From: Haemonchus contortus
Lineage: Eukaryota; Nematoda; Chromadorea; Rhabditida; Trichostrongylidae
DNA length: 64,000 nucleotides
Assembly (NCBI GenBank): GCA_000469685.2
Contig: LS997562.1
Span: 15,031,275-15,095,274, forward strand
Direction of reading: 5' to 3'
Positions 63,696 through 64,000 of the stretch are shown here, piece after piece. The notes below the pieces were generated by a model. It searched no databases. It was not told where the DNA came from and saw nothing but the letters and a program-made list of their open reading frames with translations. The number at the start of each line of letters is the position of its first letter. Position 1 is the stretch's first letter. The position numbers and the translations under genes were made by a program.

Positions 63696-64000
63696 TTGGC
63701 GCACCCCAAAAGTGGAGCTGATTATTTCTAAAACTTTCTTGGACTTATTCGGTCCTCTCGACTTTCAGAAGGGCCATCTCATCCGTCGATAGTCTCAACA
63801 TAGGGAATGCTTCCATTTATTCATTGCCTATCCTGACCCGTTGTCGGCCCTTAGTTATTTAGTTCGTTACTCTGGGTACTCCTTTTAATAAGAGATCCTA
63901 CTCGGCGAGAGCGGATTCGAGGAGCTTCAAATGAAGATATATCTGGTATTGGGCTGCGGTTGAATAAAACACATTTGAGCTAACGGACAAAAGGAAGAGT

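Overview
The window looks like nuclear DNA of a parasitic clade V (strongylid, hookworm-like) nematode. Six host genes can be rebuilt exon by exon from conserved protein segments. They have nematode-style splicing: short exons, introns often under 100 bp, TTTCAG-type acceptors, and in several genes an acceptor a few bases before the ATG, as expected for spliced-leader trans-splicing. The spaces and large introns are filled with nematode transposon debris: RTE-type LINE tails, mariner transposase relics, a tRNA-derived SINE family and non-autonomous DNA elements. The species call is inference; no database was searched.

Layout. 0-12 kb: mostly repeat-rich intergenic DNA with one isolated exon at the left edge (minus), a dead mariner element (2.8-3.8 kb), an unrecognised spliced gene for a small C-terminally anchored protein (4.4-5.5 kb, minus) and three SINE copies. 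12.2-13.6 kb: a 1.32-kb element with ~97-bp terminal inverted repeats and a perfect 9-bp target duplication, just upstream of the next gene. 13.7-18.7 kb: the mitochondrial ABC transporter ABTM-1/ABCB7 (plus, 18 exons, 690 aa). 19.1-19.7 kb: a TMEM50 protein (plus, 157 aa), perhaps in the same operon. 20.5-24.8 kb: KLHL20, a BTB-BACK-Kelch cullin-3 adaptor (minus, 16 exons, 616 aa). 25.7-27.6 kb: a second TIR element. 28.3-32.4 kb: complex I subunit NDUFB9 (plus, 5 exons, 164 aa) with a GTGGGCGG minisatellite in one intron. 33.7-34.2 kb: RTE relic.

35.5-40.7 kb: an atypical nuclear IkB (IkB-zeta/BCL3/NFKI-1-like) ankyrin protein (minus, ~11-12 exons, about 580 aa). 42.3-43.9 kb: a GC-rich, frameshifted UPF1-like superfamily 1 helicase pseudogene (minus). 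44.3-46 kb: repeat debris, a second RTE lineage and a SINE. About 47.1 kb: a near-perfect 31-bp-stem hairpin. 48.8-58.4 kb: a ZIP (SLC39A1-3-like) zinc/metal transporter (minus, 10 exons, 332 aa) whose big introns hold an RTE scrap, a GC-rich foldback element, a SINE head and another mariner relic. 58.5-64 kb: intergenic DNA, two SINEs, low-complexity tracts and a small hairpin.

The genes share no single pathway. Two are mitochondrial (iron-sulfur export, complex I), one is a ubiquitin-ligase adaptor, one an innate-immune/NF-kB-type regulator and one a metal importer. No CRISPR array, rRNA or ordinary tRNA gene was seen.
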